From: Anaspis maculata
Taxonomy: Eukaryota; Arthropoda; Insecta; Coleoptera; Scraptiidae
Direction of reading: 5' to 3'
NCBI GenBank assembly: GCA_949128115.1
Contig: OX421965.1
Span: 5,881,253-5,945,252, forward strand
Length of the DNA: 64,000 bases
Every line of letters starts with the position of its first letter. Position 1 is the first letter of the stretch. A program made the translations under genes and the position numbers. The notes below the pieces were generated by a model that worked only from the letters and a program-made list of their open reading frames with translations, was not told the DNA's origin and ran no database searches. This document shows positions 45,700 to 57,309 of the stretch, one piece after another.

Positions 45700-47590
45700 A
45701 ATAAATACATACATAATACGTCTCAATAGTCATAATACAATCTGAGGGATCTCAGGCAATAAGTCCTAGAGGTAGAATGGTGGAGGAATAGGTTAAAATA
45801 TTTGCCGAGAAAAAAGTCTTTTAGAAAACATTTTAAAAACTATTAGGATCGGTCCTCAGTTATTCGCTTCAATGGTTGTGTGAAACACAATGAGGACCGT
45901 CATTTGGCTCTTGTGTGTCAGTGTTCGCATCAGATTTTCACCTGATTCTTCTAAACGCAGGTACTGCAACCGAGTTCGCTGACTTTTGCCTGTCTGATAC
46001 GAACTGTTCAGTGAAAAATTCACCGCACTGGTGATACTTCCGTCAAAATAGGGGATCGATATGTGTTGCTGGTTGCATAGTATCAAGAACAGATAGTCTA
46101 TCTCCTTTAATTGGAAACGTGTATTCTCTCTCTTGGCGTATAGCAGCGCCCCTTCTGTATCTAATTCGGCACCGCGTAAGTAACCCGAGAGCGAATCGTA
46201 TGGCCAAACTACACACACAGCCGGAGCCCCCGCGCCATGTAAAGAGTAAAGATTGCGGGGTAGAATGGAAGAATAAAAGAGAGGGTTGTGTGATTTATGC
46301 GGAGGCCGATAACACGTTCATTGCCCGTAGCCGGGGCTACATTTATCAGCTTTAACCCACACTCACCCACACACACACACACACACACACGCCGTACACA
46401 ACACCATACACATACCACCAGCAAAGAGTGCCAAAGAGCCAAAACCGAAGCCAGTATGTTCCACGTTGGCTGCTTTATTCGGTGCATTGTTGCGATACAA
46501 CAATCGCCTGATTTAAAATGTACGGAAGGCCGTCTATTAGCGCCCGCGCGCTTTTTTAATTCGCACCCTGTTTCGTGCCGGCACCGCCAGGAGCGCCACT
46601 GCAGACCGGAAAAATTCGATACGCCGCGGGGATCCGGCGAACGTGCCGCGAGTTTCCAATTAATCCTTTGTGTTCTTCGATAGCTTAATTAACAGATACA
46701 AGCGTTTTCTCGTTCTCGTATCGAAGTTGATGATGATAATCCAAAGAAAATCCGAAGAAACGTCTTGCTGGCCATACTGAATAACTGCTGAGGTAGGCTG
46801 GGCGGTGAGACGCGACACTCGACTCTTCGCTGACAAGCATCCAGGCAGGCGATGCTGCGACATTTGCATCCCGGATAAAAAGTAATTCCATCGGAAATAG
46901 CTACAAAAGCAACAGTTTGCAGGCGCCCGGTGTGCGCCTCTCTTCCGAGCATCAGCACAATAATAATAATAATGCTTCATTTGCAATTCGTCCCGTTTCC
47001 ATAAACCCGGAATTTGATATTGAAATTGCATAATTAATTTTTATGCGTCTGGCAGCGTGTATGCGGAGCTCTGCAGAATGTCTCGGGATTGTTTTTATTT
47101 TCTCGCGCGATGAGCGACTTGATCAAGTTTAAACTGGCCCGAGAGGTTTTTTCTGAAGCAATTACGGCGTTCCGAGCTTCAAAGAGAATAGAGGGAGGTT
47201 TAATAATCAAGGCGTTACGTTGCTGCCTGCACGGTATTCAAATTAAGTTGGGTGCCTAAGCTCTGGTTGCACCAAGCCTGAATAACTAGATTTTAAGTGT
47301 ATTGTCGTCGATAACAAGAGATCAAGTCGGTTTATTTTCTCCATTCTAGTCTTTAGTAGGATTAGGAGAATTAATCAGTTGATGGTTGTTTCCAGAACGT
47401 CAATTTCAATTCCTTGATGTATAAAGTTACCAACTGAAAAATTAATCGGTGTTTTTTTTTTGTTCCAGGTAAGCATGGATTACTTCATAGATAAATGGCA
47501 TGGAATATAAAAATTTGAACCTATGCTGAAGGAATATGTCAACACTCTGGAGGTGAAGTAGAGACCAGGGTGAGCACATACAGGTTTAAA
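45700..47590. other. Unique DNA, GC-richer centre, no supported gene
   Basis: A 120-codon minus-strand frame at 45856-46218 has no recognisable domain. The block 46340-47250 is compositionally distinct and single-copy in appearance, with several overlapping but unconvincing frames. Confidence 0.4.
46368..46390. repeat. (CA)n microsatellite
   Basis: Uninterrupted ca repeat. Confidence 0.95.
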
Positions 47591-47599
47591 ATAACGTTA

Positions 47600-48041
47600 T
47601 TCAAGAAAACTTCCGACAAACTTTACCACATTCGTTGAAATGTGGCCTTTACCACATTGATTGAAATGTGGTCGGAAACAACGTCATTTCAAATTATAGA
47701 TCGATAAAACCAGTTTCAATGCTCAATTGACGTTGGGTTTTGACTTTTTTTATAACGTTACTTTTGAAATATATATTAACGTTGAGAGCTGGAAATAATT
47801 CATGCTACTGTGTAACGTTAGACTGATGACGTTGATTCTTACGTTTAACTTTTTTTCAACGTCCAACCAACGTTAATTTCTACGTTGGTAGTGACGTTTT
47901 TTTTTTCGAAACATTTCAACGTTTCGAAGTTGTGTAACAACTTCTTCAGCAAAATTTCGACAATGATCCATCAAAATAATGTTATGATAACGTTGAATCG
48001 ACGTTGACTATTCTGTATTGACAATGTTACGTCTCGACAAG
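47600..48041. repeat. acgtt-rich repeat, left flank of the hAT MITE
   Basis: caacgtt, gacgttg and taacgtt words are dense. The sequence is a decayed relative of the dimeric satellite to the right and resumes at 48659 after the inserted hAT MITE. Confidence 0.55.
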
Positions 48042-48049
48042 GAACCAAG

Positions 48050-48650
48050 CAAAGCTGGGCACTAAACCGTTTATCCGTTAATCGTTAATTAACGAAGTCA
48101 ACTTTTTCGTTAACAATTCAACTTTCAAGTTAACTTGAAAAATCATTAACGGACTAAGTAACTTCCGTTACATTCAACTTCCGTCAACTCAAGTCCGTTA
48201 ACGTTAACTTGTACAGCCATATTTGTCTCTAAAACCCGAAATAGGGAAAGTCTGGAAAAATGAAGTGAAGGTTTCAACTGTAAAACCTGTGAAAGATTAC
48301 TATATCGAGCACCACAAGCATTTTCAAAATCGGGTAATTTTTTTTTCAAGATAATATCCTCATTCAATTGAGGCAAAATTTTTGGGTGGTTTACTTAAAT
48401 CTTGGACCAGTTTAGTGAGGTATATTGCTGGTGTAGGTATTACAGTTTGGTCGCTTTCAAGGCGGTGTTCGGGTGGTTTTGAAGATGATTATTCTGGTTT
48501 ACGAAATGAAAAGTGATTGTTAACGGTTTCACGGTCACTTCTGTTACATTTTAAGTCAATTAACTGATCAACGATTAACAAAGTTACCTTTTCCGTTAAC
48601 GGTTTAACGTTTAACGACGTTAATTTTTGCGTTAACGGTGCCCACCTTTG
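48050..48650. mobile_element. 601-bp hAT MITE with an 8-bp duplication
   Basis: The ends read caaagctgggcac on the left and, on the other strand, caaaggtgggcac on the right. GAACCAAG is duplicated exactly at 48042-48049 and 48651-48658. CAnAG-type termini with T/GGGCA and an 8-bp duplication are typical of hAT elements. The subterminal regions are packed with gttaac and cgttaa words. There is no transposase. Confidence 0.92.
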
Positions 48651-48659
48651 GAACCAAGG

Positions 48660-51125
48660 TTGTTTTGTATGTTGAAAACAACGTACCTAATTTTCAGCGA
48701 CATTTCAATGTCAGTTCAACAGCAAATGTTATAATGTTGCGTCAATTTGACAATTTTTTCTAGGTTTTCAAACGTCAACTCAACGTTGATATCAGTTTGA
48801 AAACTCACAGAAAAGTGATGTTACTTTCAACATCCAAGCAGCGTTACTTTTTACGCTAAAAATGACGTCATTTCCGGCGACATTTCAACGTTAATTCAAC
48901 AAATAATTTAATAATACCGTTGCGTCAACGTTACCTTTCTTTAGTTGTACTAACGTCAGCTTAGCGTTGATATCATTTTGAAAAAACACCAAAAAGTGAT
49001 GTTACTGTAAACGTTCGACCAACGTTACTTTTTATGCTGTAAACAACGGCATTTTCAGCGACATTACAACGGCAATCCAACAAATAATGTTATAATAAGG
49101 TTGCGTCAACAAAATTCTCGTATTGTTTTCATAACGTCAACTCAACGTTGAAATCAGTTTGAAAAGTCACAAAAGAAAAGCTACTCTCAACATTCGACTA
49201 AGGTTCCTTTCTACGTTGGAAATGACGTTATTTTTGGCGTCATTCCAACGTAATTCAACAAACAGTTTTATAATACCGTGCCATTATTAATAATAAGAAC
49301 GTTACCTTCCTTTAGTTTTACTAACGTCAGCTTAACGTTGATATCAGTTTGAAAAAACACCAAAAAGTGATGTTACTGTTACGTATTTCGCGTACGGGTT
49401 TGAATATAATTGAGACGATCGTTTCAAAACACACACTGTTTATTACTGCGTACTACAATCAATACACGCCAACAATTATTCACTTAGGAATATCGCTGTG
49501 ATCACTACTCGCTTTTAATCCGCTCGCTACCACTTCGCATTCCCATTTATAACTGCTCGTGAGGCGACAATTGATGCCTCCTCATATAGATCCGACTAAT
49601 TTATCTCGAAATTTCCATACATTTTCCAGCAGTTTCCATAGTGATCCGGCATGTGGTTTCTAGACGACTCCTGAATGATCACACACCTTTCGCGTGCTTC
49701 CCGTGTGCTCCGGAATGTCTGCACTTCCGTCAAAATGGACAGATGTGTTTTGATCGAGCGTTGAAGGATCCATGTATTTCGATTACCAAGCCATCACGTA
49801 TATGCTGGAAACGTCCAGAACTTTGTACTTGTATCTACACCGCGATATAATGGATAGAAGAATCTAGAGAGATCGCGTGTTAACCAGAATACACGGAATC
49901 GCCGCTCGTAACATTACTGTAAACGTCCAGCGTTACTATTTATGTCGTAAACAACGGCATTTTTAGCCACATTTCAACGGCGTTACAGCAACTAATGTTA
50001 TGTTATAATAACGTTCCGTCAACAAAACTTTTTTATGGTTTTTAAAAGGTCAGCTCAACGTTGATATCAATTTGAAAAGTCACAGAAAAGTAAAGTTACT
50101 CTCAACGTCCGACTAACGTTACTTTTTACGTTGGAAATTACGTTATTTTACCGCGACATTTTAACGTTGAATCAACAAATAATGTTATGATACCATTGCG
50201 CCAACGTTACCTTTCTTTAGTTCTACTAACGTCAGCTTAGCGTTGATATCAGTTTGAAAAAAACACCAAAATGAGATGTTACTGTAAACGTTCAACCAAC
50301 GTTACTTTTTATGTTGCTAACAACGGCATTTTTAGCGGAATTTCAACGGCAATTCAGCAACAAATGTCATGTCATAATAATGTTGCGTCAATAAAACTTC
50401 CGTATTGTTTTCATAACGTCAGCTCAACGTTGATATCAGTTTGAAAAGTCACAGAAAATTATTAATGTCACTTTTAACACGTCCAACCGGCGTTACTTTC
50501 TATTCTACAAATGACGTTATTTTTGGCGACATTTTAACGTAAATTCAACAAATAATTTCAAAATACCGTTGCGTCCACGTTATCTTTCTTTAGTTTTACT
50601 AACGTCAGCTTATCGTTATGATATAGTTTGGGAAAAACACCAAAAAGTTGGTTGAATGTTACTGTGAACATTCAACCAACGTTACTTTTTATGTTGTAAG
50701 CAACGGCAATTCCGCAACTAATGTTATGTTATAATAACGTTGGTCAACAAAACTTTCGTATTGTATTCATAACGTCAGCTCAACGTTGATATCAGTTTGA
50801 AACGAGTTTTGAAAAGTCACAGAAGAGTAATGTTACTCTCAACGTCCGACTAACGTTACTTTCTACGTTGGAGATGACGTTATTTTCCGCGACATTTCAA
50901 CGATAATTCAACAAATAATGTTAGGATACCGTTGCGTCAACGTTACCTTCCTTCAGTTCTACTAACGTCAGCTTAGCGTTGATATCAGTTTTAAAAAAAC
51001 CCAAAAAGTGATGTTACTGTGAACGTTCAACCAACGTTACTTTTTATGTTTTAAACAACGGCATTTCCAGCGACATTTCAACGGTAATTCAACAAATAAT
51101 GTAATGATAACGTTGCATCAACAAG
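48660..51125. repeat. About 180-bp satellite in a dimeric arrangement
   Basis: Monomers are marked by gcgacatttcaacg-type words near 48699, 48878, 49056, 49229, 49971, 50154, 50333, 50526, 50889 and 51070. Two monomer types alternate: one carries aacaacggcattt and ttcataacgtcagctcaacg, the other cgttacctttctttagtt and aaaacaccaaaaagtgatg. Both share caacgttgatatcagtttga. The dimer period is therefore about 360 bp. A solo LTR interrupts it at 49377. Confidence 0.85.
49377..49913 (-). mobile_element. 537-bp solo LTR with TTAC duplication
   Basis: It starts TGTTACG and ends CGTAACA. TTAC is duplicated at 49373-49376 and 49914-49917, and the satellite monomer resumes exactly across the site. On the minus strand a TTATAAAT box (49545-49552) precedes a TAATAAA signal (49439-49445) by about 100 bp, as expected for U3 then R. 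A 4-bp duplication fits a Ty3/gypsy-type integrase. The internal region is absent, consistent with LTR-LTR recombination. Confidence 0.85.
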
Positions 51126-51127
51126 TT

Positions 51128-52065
51128 GATAATTAAACTGACGGATCCAGTGACTGAATGAAAATTGATATCGTTGAAAGTGACAGGTGGTTTGTCTTGA
51201 GAATTTGCAATAAAGTGTCAGATTCGGTTAAAACTGGCAGGTTGAAGCTGAAACTGACAGATTGAGTGGCTGAGAGTCGTAAGAACTGAAAGAGGAAGAA
51301 TCAAGTTCGGCCATATTTAGCAGGTTGAAAGTTTAACAAGCAGATCGAGCAACTATGTCAAAATATACAGGTAAATGGTTTCCAGAATCGACAGGTGAAT
51401 TGTTAAACTTGGTCAAATTTGACGGGTTGAAATCACAATTGACGGACTGATTGAGTGAGTGACTTGATCGGAATTAACTTGTGAACCGAACTGAATCAAC
51501 TTGACAGGTGGATTGAGAGTGAAGAGGAAGTGTCAAGTTATGTAAATTTTGATCGATTGACTGGATGTGAACTGACAGGTGAAACATAAGAATTGACAAG
51601 TGAATTGTTGTAAAAATGCAAGGGTGAATCGTCGTACGAACTGAAAGATGAAGTATCGTGCTCAACCTCGTGCTCAACCCAATTCAACAGGTGTAAAGTT
51701 CAACTGGCGGATCGAGCAGCTAGATGGAGATTTGCAGGTGTATTAATGGTAAAGCTGACAGGTAAATTGTGAAACTTGGTCAAATTTGGGTTGAAAAGAC
51801 AACTGCAGGATTGATTGAGTGACTAAATCAAAATCGTCAGGCGAATCATCATAGAAATTGTTGAATAGACTGTCAGGCTCAGCGAAATCTGACAGGTTCA
51901 CGATCATAATGACTTGATCAAAATTATATGGAGAATTGAGCTGAATCAAAATCGACAAGATTGCTACAGGAATTGACAAGTTGAGTGCTGAACTTGGTCA
52001 CATCATTTTGACAGGCTAAAGTTGAAAAGCAAGTTCGACGAGAAGCTATTAACAAAATAATGAGT
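51128..52065. repeat. Degenerate tgacaggtgaa-type repeat
   Basis: Short variable words, including tgacaggtgaattg, gaactgacagg, gactgattgagtgagtgact and cttggtcaaattt, recur many times without a fixed period. Minus-strand frames (for example 51474-51677) are repetitive by-products. Confidence 0.65.
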
Positions 52066-52365
52066 CCTCGAAAGAGTCGTTTTTTTTTTCGCCATCAGAT
52101 AGCTAGCAGTTGATCAAAATCGCGCACAGGTGCCTATACCCTACGCTGTACAGTTTACACGACCCCTCTATATCTATGATTCAATCCCGTGTCAGACAAA
52201 TTTAATAATCAAGGGTGCGACGCACGCAAATTTGCATGACAAGACGCCAAGTAGTGACTCACTTGAATTGTACTTTCCAAACGGAATAAATTAATTCGTA
52301 TAGGTAGAAAATAGTAGATTAGATTATAAGTGGGGGAAATAGGTGCAAACGCTCGTGTAGGTACC
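52066..52365. other. Unassigned spacer
   Basis: Nothing supported. Confidence 0.4.
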
Positions 52366-52369
52366 AAAC

Positions 52370-54040
52370 ATCTCACTTGTTATAAAGGCATTTTGCCCAC
52401 GTGTGATATACAACGTTTCGTCTTAGAGTAGCGGCTCAAGCTTAACACGAACTGAAATTGGAAAATACCCTGCCAAATAAGCAATTTTAGTCGATTCTGA
52501 TGGATTATCGCGAAAGGCGTGTATAATGACTCACTTCAGCACTTGTGAATAATAGCGCTCATTTTAGTCACTGAAAACGCATGGATAATGGAATCATTAT
52601 ACACTGCTATATGATGAAGCGATTTTTAATGGCTGCCCTCAAAATGTGTACCGTTGCAGTGCCGGCTTATCTTTTTGAAAATCTTTTACGTACACTCTTG
52701 ATGCAGCAAGAGGTTTTGTATACCATTCGATCAAAGTGCCAGTAATCCAGCACTCAATCAGCTCTTGGTTTGGAATGTTCAAATTTTCTGCAAAATAATT
52801 TATTTGTGCGAAATTTCTCGCCACTCGCAGTTCTCCTCGTATTTTGTAACGGTTTCCTAACAAAGGATCTCATTGGACAAAGCGCACTGCAAGTCGCTAT
52901 TACGAAGCGATAACGATTTCCACTTAGATGGTTCGAAATCGTTAAAAATCCGCTGGATTTTCGTTTGATATCCGGACTGATGCTCCAATTTCTTCTCTTC
53001 CAATTATTTTGCATGCAAGGTGGCGATACACAGACACCCAATCATCAAAATTTCAACCAAATTCCCTCGAGGATTTACCCCATTAGACTCCCCCGCGGGC
53101 ATGAGTCAGTCGTGTCTGCCCCATCACCGCCCCTCGCCCAAAATATTGATTCCTGTCGCTCTCATCGGCTTTCTCTCACAAGTCGTCGGGAAATCCGCCC
53201 AGAGATGAAGAAAGTTTTCAATATCCAGCAAATTAGCACGTCGTCTGTTCGCGGTGTTCCAGAGCTTCCAATCGAAGACGTCCCCTCGTCTCCTCCTACA
53301 CTCTCCGGCAAATTAATAAGTATCGGAGGGTAAGGTGAGCAAACTAATATGAACACCAGCTCACAAAGCTGCGTGGGAATGTCGGGAACAGCACGGGAAT
53401 AAAGAGGAGAAAAGAAAAAGGTTCCTCGGTATCACAGACGTCGTACATTTTCGATTTTATTGCCGCCTATCTTGCCGATTTACGACACCGTGACAGTCAC
53501 TGCTTTATTTTCTTGGCGTTGTCGGACTTGGGTTGCGAATAATTCAGAGATCCTTTGCGCAGATTCTGTACACCGAACTAAAACTTTTGCGTCAGATGTT
53601 CCGTCCGTAATCAGCAACTTTTTTGTTGAAGAAACTTGCTTATTCAAATACTTATTCAAAGTTTTCTGTGTGATAAATTCCTTTATCTTATAGTAGTGTG
53701 TAATGACTCCATTCCACATTCGTTTCTAGTGACTGAAGTGAGCTATCCTACTTCTACACGCCTACTGCAATAATCCATCAAAATTGACTATCCATTGCTT
53801 GGTTTATTTGGCGGAACATCTCAATTTCAGTTTAGCTCTCAGTGAATAAAGTGAGCTATTATTGATAAGTGACTGAAGTGATACACACGCCTTTCACAAT
53901 AATTTATCAAAATTGTTCAACCGTTTATTGAATTATTTGGCAAATATCTTTTCCATTTCAGCTCATTCCAAGCTTAAGCCGCTGCTCCACGATGAAACGC
54001 CTTGTAACACACGTGAGCAAAATGCCATTATACGTGAGCA
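52370..54040. mobile_element. Inverted-repeat element with about 250-350-bp arms
   Basis: The left arm (52370-52615), read on the other strand, matches the right arm (53690-54040). Shared words include aagctt-gagccgct, gacgaaacg, acacgtg-gcaaaatgcc, cacgcctttc and aataatccatca. The right arm contains two copies of an inner module (cacgcct through atttcag). The central 1.08 kb includes a 122-codon plus-strand frame (52965-53333) with a hydrophobic start, and a 75-codon minus-strand frame (52639-52863, RVARNFAQINYFAENLNIPN). Neither is recognised. Outer boundaries are approximate. Confidence 0.6.
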
Positions 54041-54044
54041 TTTG

Positions 54045-54905
54045 TCACACTCGCAAAGCGATCGAGTACCGAACGTGTCACTTGCTAATGATGGCCTTTT
54101 TCTTAAAAAAATGCTATTAAAAAAAACGGAATGAAATTATATTGCAACGAAATTTCAGAACTATTCAAAAAGGCACAACAAAACATTACAGAACTATTGC
54201 CAAACTCGACTACTCGTGGTATTTGTACTGAAAATTTTTATTCATCTTTTGGAAACACTATATTTAGGATGAAATATGGCGTGTTACGATACACTCAAAG
54301 TTATCTGCTTTTCGCATTACTCGAGAATTTCCCAAAGATAAGCGAAACAATTACCTCCCATGAATAATGCCAATATTTATGGCCAAATAATTGTATTGAT
54401 TTGCGTGCCTTGAACAGCCGTAAATAGAGTAAATAAAGTAATTATGTGAGTGAAGTAAATCAATGTTTTTGTGTTGCGTGTTACCTAATTTCGACTAGAA
54501 ACATAAATGATATTATTAAAATATGATCACTAGCATTTGCTTATGCGCAGGTGCCTATAATGCCAATATTCTGTAGAAAAAAAACTGTCGAACACAACAA
54601 GAAAAAGCAAAGATAACTTGATTTGAATTTGTCAGTTTTCGATAATGGATTCTTTCAACCCTGTCAGTCGACTTCAACAGCGTTGATTATGCAGCACAAT
54701 TTAATGACTTTGTTCACGTTAATTTCCATAGTTTACATTACATCATTTACATTATTCACATTATATTTGCTCATTATTAACGCGAAAATGTAAATAACTG
54801 GTATTCAATCGTAAACGCATATACATATTTGCATCTAAATAATACGCCTGTCTATTTTTTTAAGGAATAGCACAAACAGCAAAATTAATGTTCAACATCA
54901 AAATA
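54045..54905. other. AT-rich spacer
   Basis: A 78-codon frame at 54131-54367 is unrecognised. Otherwise nothing is supported. Confidence 0.35.
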
Positions 54906-54910
54906 ACCAT

Positions 54911-55610
54911 ACATGGTGTCCACTTGAAAAGTTGTCGTCGCCCCTGATTTCTCGCCGCCAAAATTATCAACAGGAAAACACCGAAACAGGTCGATTTTTT
55001 GTTTCGTGGGGGACATCTAGGACATACGCCATACGCTGCCAAATTTTTATCGTCAACCTCTCGGCCCCCACCTCACACTACTTTAAAATTTCAAATAGCA
55101 TCACCTACCTTGTCTTACATCAAATTGAAAACAATGGAAATGTCTTCTTTTTCGGGGGGTTATCTGAGACACGTATGACCAAATTTTCATCTTCAGCCTC
55201 TTCGCCTCCACTCTACACTACTTCAAAATCTCGAACGGCATTCCTATCTTGTGATACATCAATTCAAAGACAATAAAATTTAAAAGAATCAACCACCTTT
55301 TTGAAGTAGGGTAGAGTGGGGGCGAAGAGGTTGAAGATGAAAATTTGGCCATGTACAGTCTCAGCTGTACATGGGAATAATATACCCATTGGAATAAAAA
55401 TCGACCCGGTAATGCGAGCATAGGTAATGCTATTTGAAATTTTCAAGTAGGGTGGGGTGGGGGCGAAGGGGTTGAAGATAAAAATTTGGCAGTATGTAGC
55501 CCAGATGTCCCCCTCGAAACGAGAATCAACCTGTGTCGGCGTTTTACTGTGAGAAATTTTGGCGGCGAGGAATTAGGGGTGACCATTTTTTGAAATGAAC
55601 AGCCTGTAGA
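54911..55610. mobile_element. Foldback MITE, 0.7 kb, nearly all palindromic
   Basis: Two arms of about 330 bp meet near 55280. Each arm itself has two related modules (caaatttttatcgtcaacct and caaattttcatcttcagcct types), so four copies are present. The outer ends, acatggtgtccact and acaggctgttcatt (other strand), are next to TA. The repetitive short frames within it are by-products. Confidence 0.75.
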
Positions 55611-55726
55611 TTGATCTCTAGTATTTCCCGAATAAATCTCTGGAATTCTTCCTCTACTGGGAAGATCGCTTCTTTGGCTACAAATGATGCCCACTTTCTT
55701 CAACTTGCGGTTATTTGTTTATTATA

Positions 55727-57303
55727 CAGGGTGATCTATGATGAGGTGATATTTTATGTCAAATTTGTTGAATCGCACGGAACCAATGGATCATTCTCTA
55801 TATGGGTTCGGTTCACATTGTTTCGTAATCCAATATAGTGCGGGCGCTAAGAGCCAAAATCGGGATGAACCTTGCAAATGGTGATGAAAGCATGAAATTC
55901 GGTACACATACTCAGATCGAGCACCTCTTTCAGATAAGAGGTGAAGCCACGCCGAATTTTCACCGGAAGGGGGCTCGGGGGGCTCCTGAAAGTTGAAGGT
56001 GCTAGGACTCCCACCAAACCGCTTATCAGTTCGTTTTATTAATTAAAAAGGAAACTTATGAATATATCGTGAACATTGACGACGTTTATCGCCTTGTCCC
56101 GGGAATTTTTCATCATGAAAAAAAATAAGTTCTTCGGCAGATCACACAAATTGATTTTATTTTATTTTCACCTACAAAGAATTAATAAGGAGATGTGCAA
56201 CACGTTGGTTCCCACAACTTCGTATTCTCTGAACTCGTTCGTGGGGTCAAAATTCTGATGGTGTATCTTCTTGAAGAGGGGCATTCCAAAAAGTGAGCTA
56301 TTTTCAACACTAAGTTCAAACAAAAATTTTTCAATGTTCTGAATCGAAATTACTGAATTCCTCCCAGCGAAACATACCTTGAACCGTTCTTTGGAAGTAC
56401 CGCGTGCGATTGAACGTGGAGTAAGTCGTGAAACACCATCAGAATTTTTCTTCTCTGATGCTCCGCTCCACTCTCGACCGGGGCAATTAGGTTCCTACAC
56501 AGCATGCGCGGAGTGTATACACGATGTAGGGTATTTTCTCGGTTCAGTCAAATTTTTCATGATCGAAATTGTGTCATAATATTGAAATAACGTGTAATAA
56601 CTCCGCGCATGCTGTGTAGGAACCTAATTGCCCCGGTTGAGAGTGGAGCGCAGCATCACAGAAAAAAATTCTGATGGTGTTTCACGACTTACTCTACGTT
56701 CAATCGCACGCGGTACTTCAAAAGAACGATTCAAGGTATGTTTTACTGGGAGGAATTCAGTAATTTCGATTCAGAACATTGAAAAAATTCTGTTTGAACT
56801 TGGTGTTGAAAATAGCTCACTCTTTGGAATGCCCCTCTTCAAGAAGATACACCATCAGAATTTTGACTCCACGAACGAATTCAGAGGATACGAATTTTTG
56901 AGAATCAACGTGTTGCACATCTCCTCATTAATTCTTTGTAGGTGAAAATAAATTAAAATCAATTTCTGTGGTCTGCCGAAGAACTTATTTTTTTTTCATA
57001 ATGAAAAACTCCCGGGACAAGGCGATAAACGTCGTCAATGTTTACGATATATTCATAAGTTTCCTTTTTAATTAATGAAACGAACTGATAAGCGGTTTGG
57101 TGGGAGTCCTAGCACCTTCAACTTTCAGGAGCCCCCCGAGCCCCCTTCCGGTGAAAATTCGGCGTGGCTCCACCCTCTTATCTGAAAAAGGTGCTCGATC
57201 TGAGTATGTGTACCGAATTTCATGTTTTCATCACCATTTGCAAGGTTCATTCACCTAGTGCCCCCACTAATATGTCTGCTACGCTTAAAACTGCAACACC
57301 CTG
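55727..57303. mobile_element. Large foldback element with about 660-bp near-identical arms
   Basis: The left arm (about 55868-56530) and right arm (about 56585-57250) are inverted copies that I judge well above 90% identical across sampled stretches such as ggaaacttatgaatatatcg and cgccttgtcccggga. A spacer of roughly 55 bp separates them. ACAGGGTG at 55727 and CACCCTGT at 57303 could be the outer termini. The 105-codon frame at 56628-56945 lies in the right arm and is unrecognised. Confidence 0.8.
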
Positions 57304-57309
57304 TCTTTA

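Noticed and set aside
46297..47031. ORFs of 89-128 codons near the CA repeat
   Set aside because: Several mutually overlapping frames with no recognisable domain. At least one is inflated by the microsatellite.
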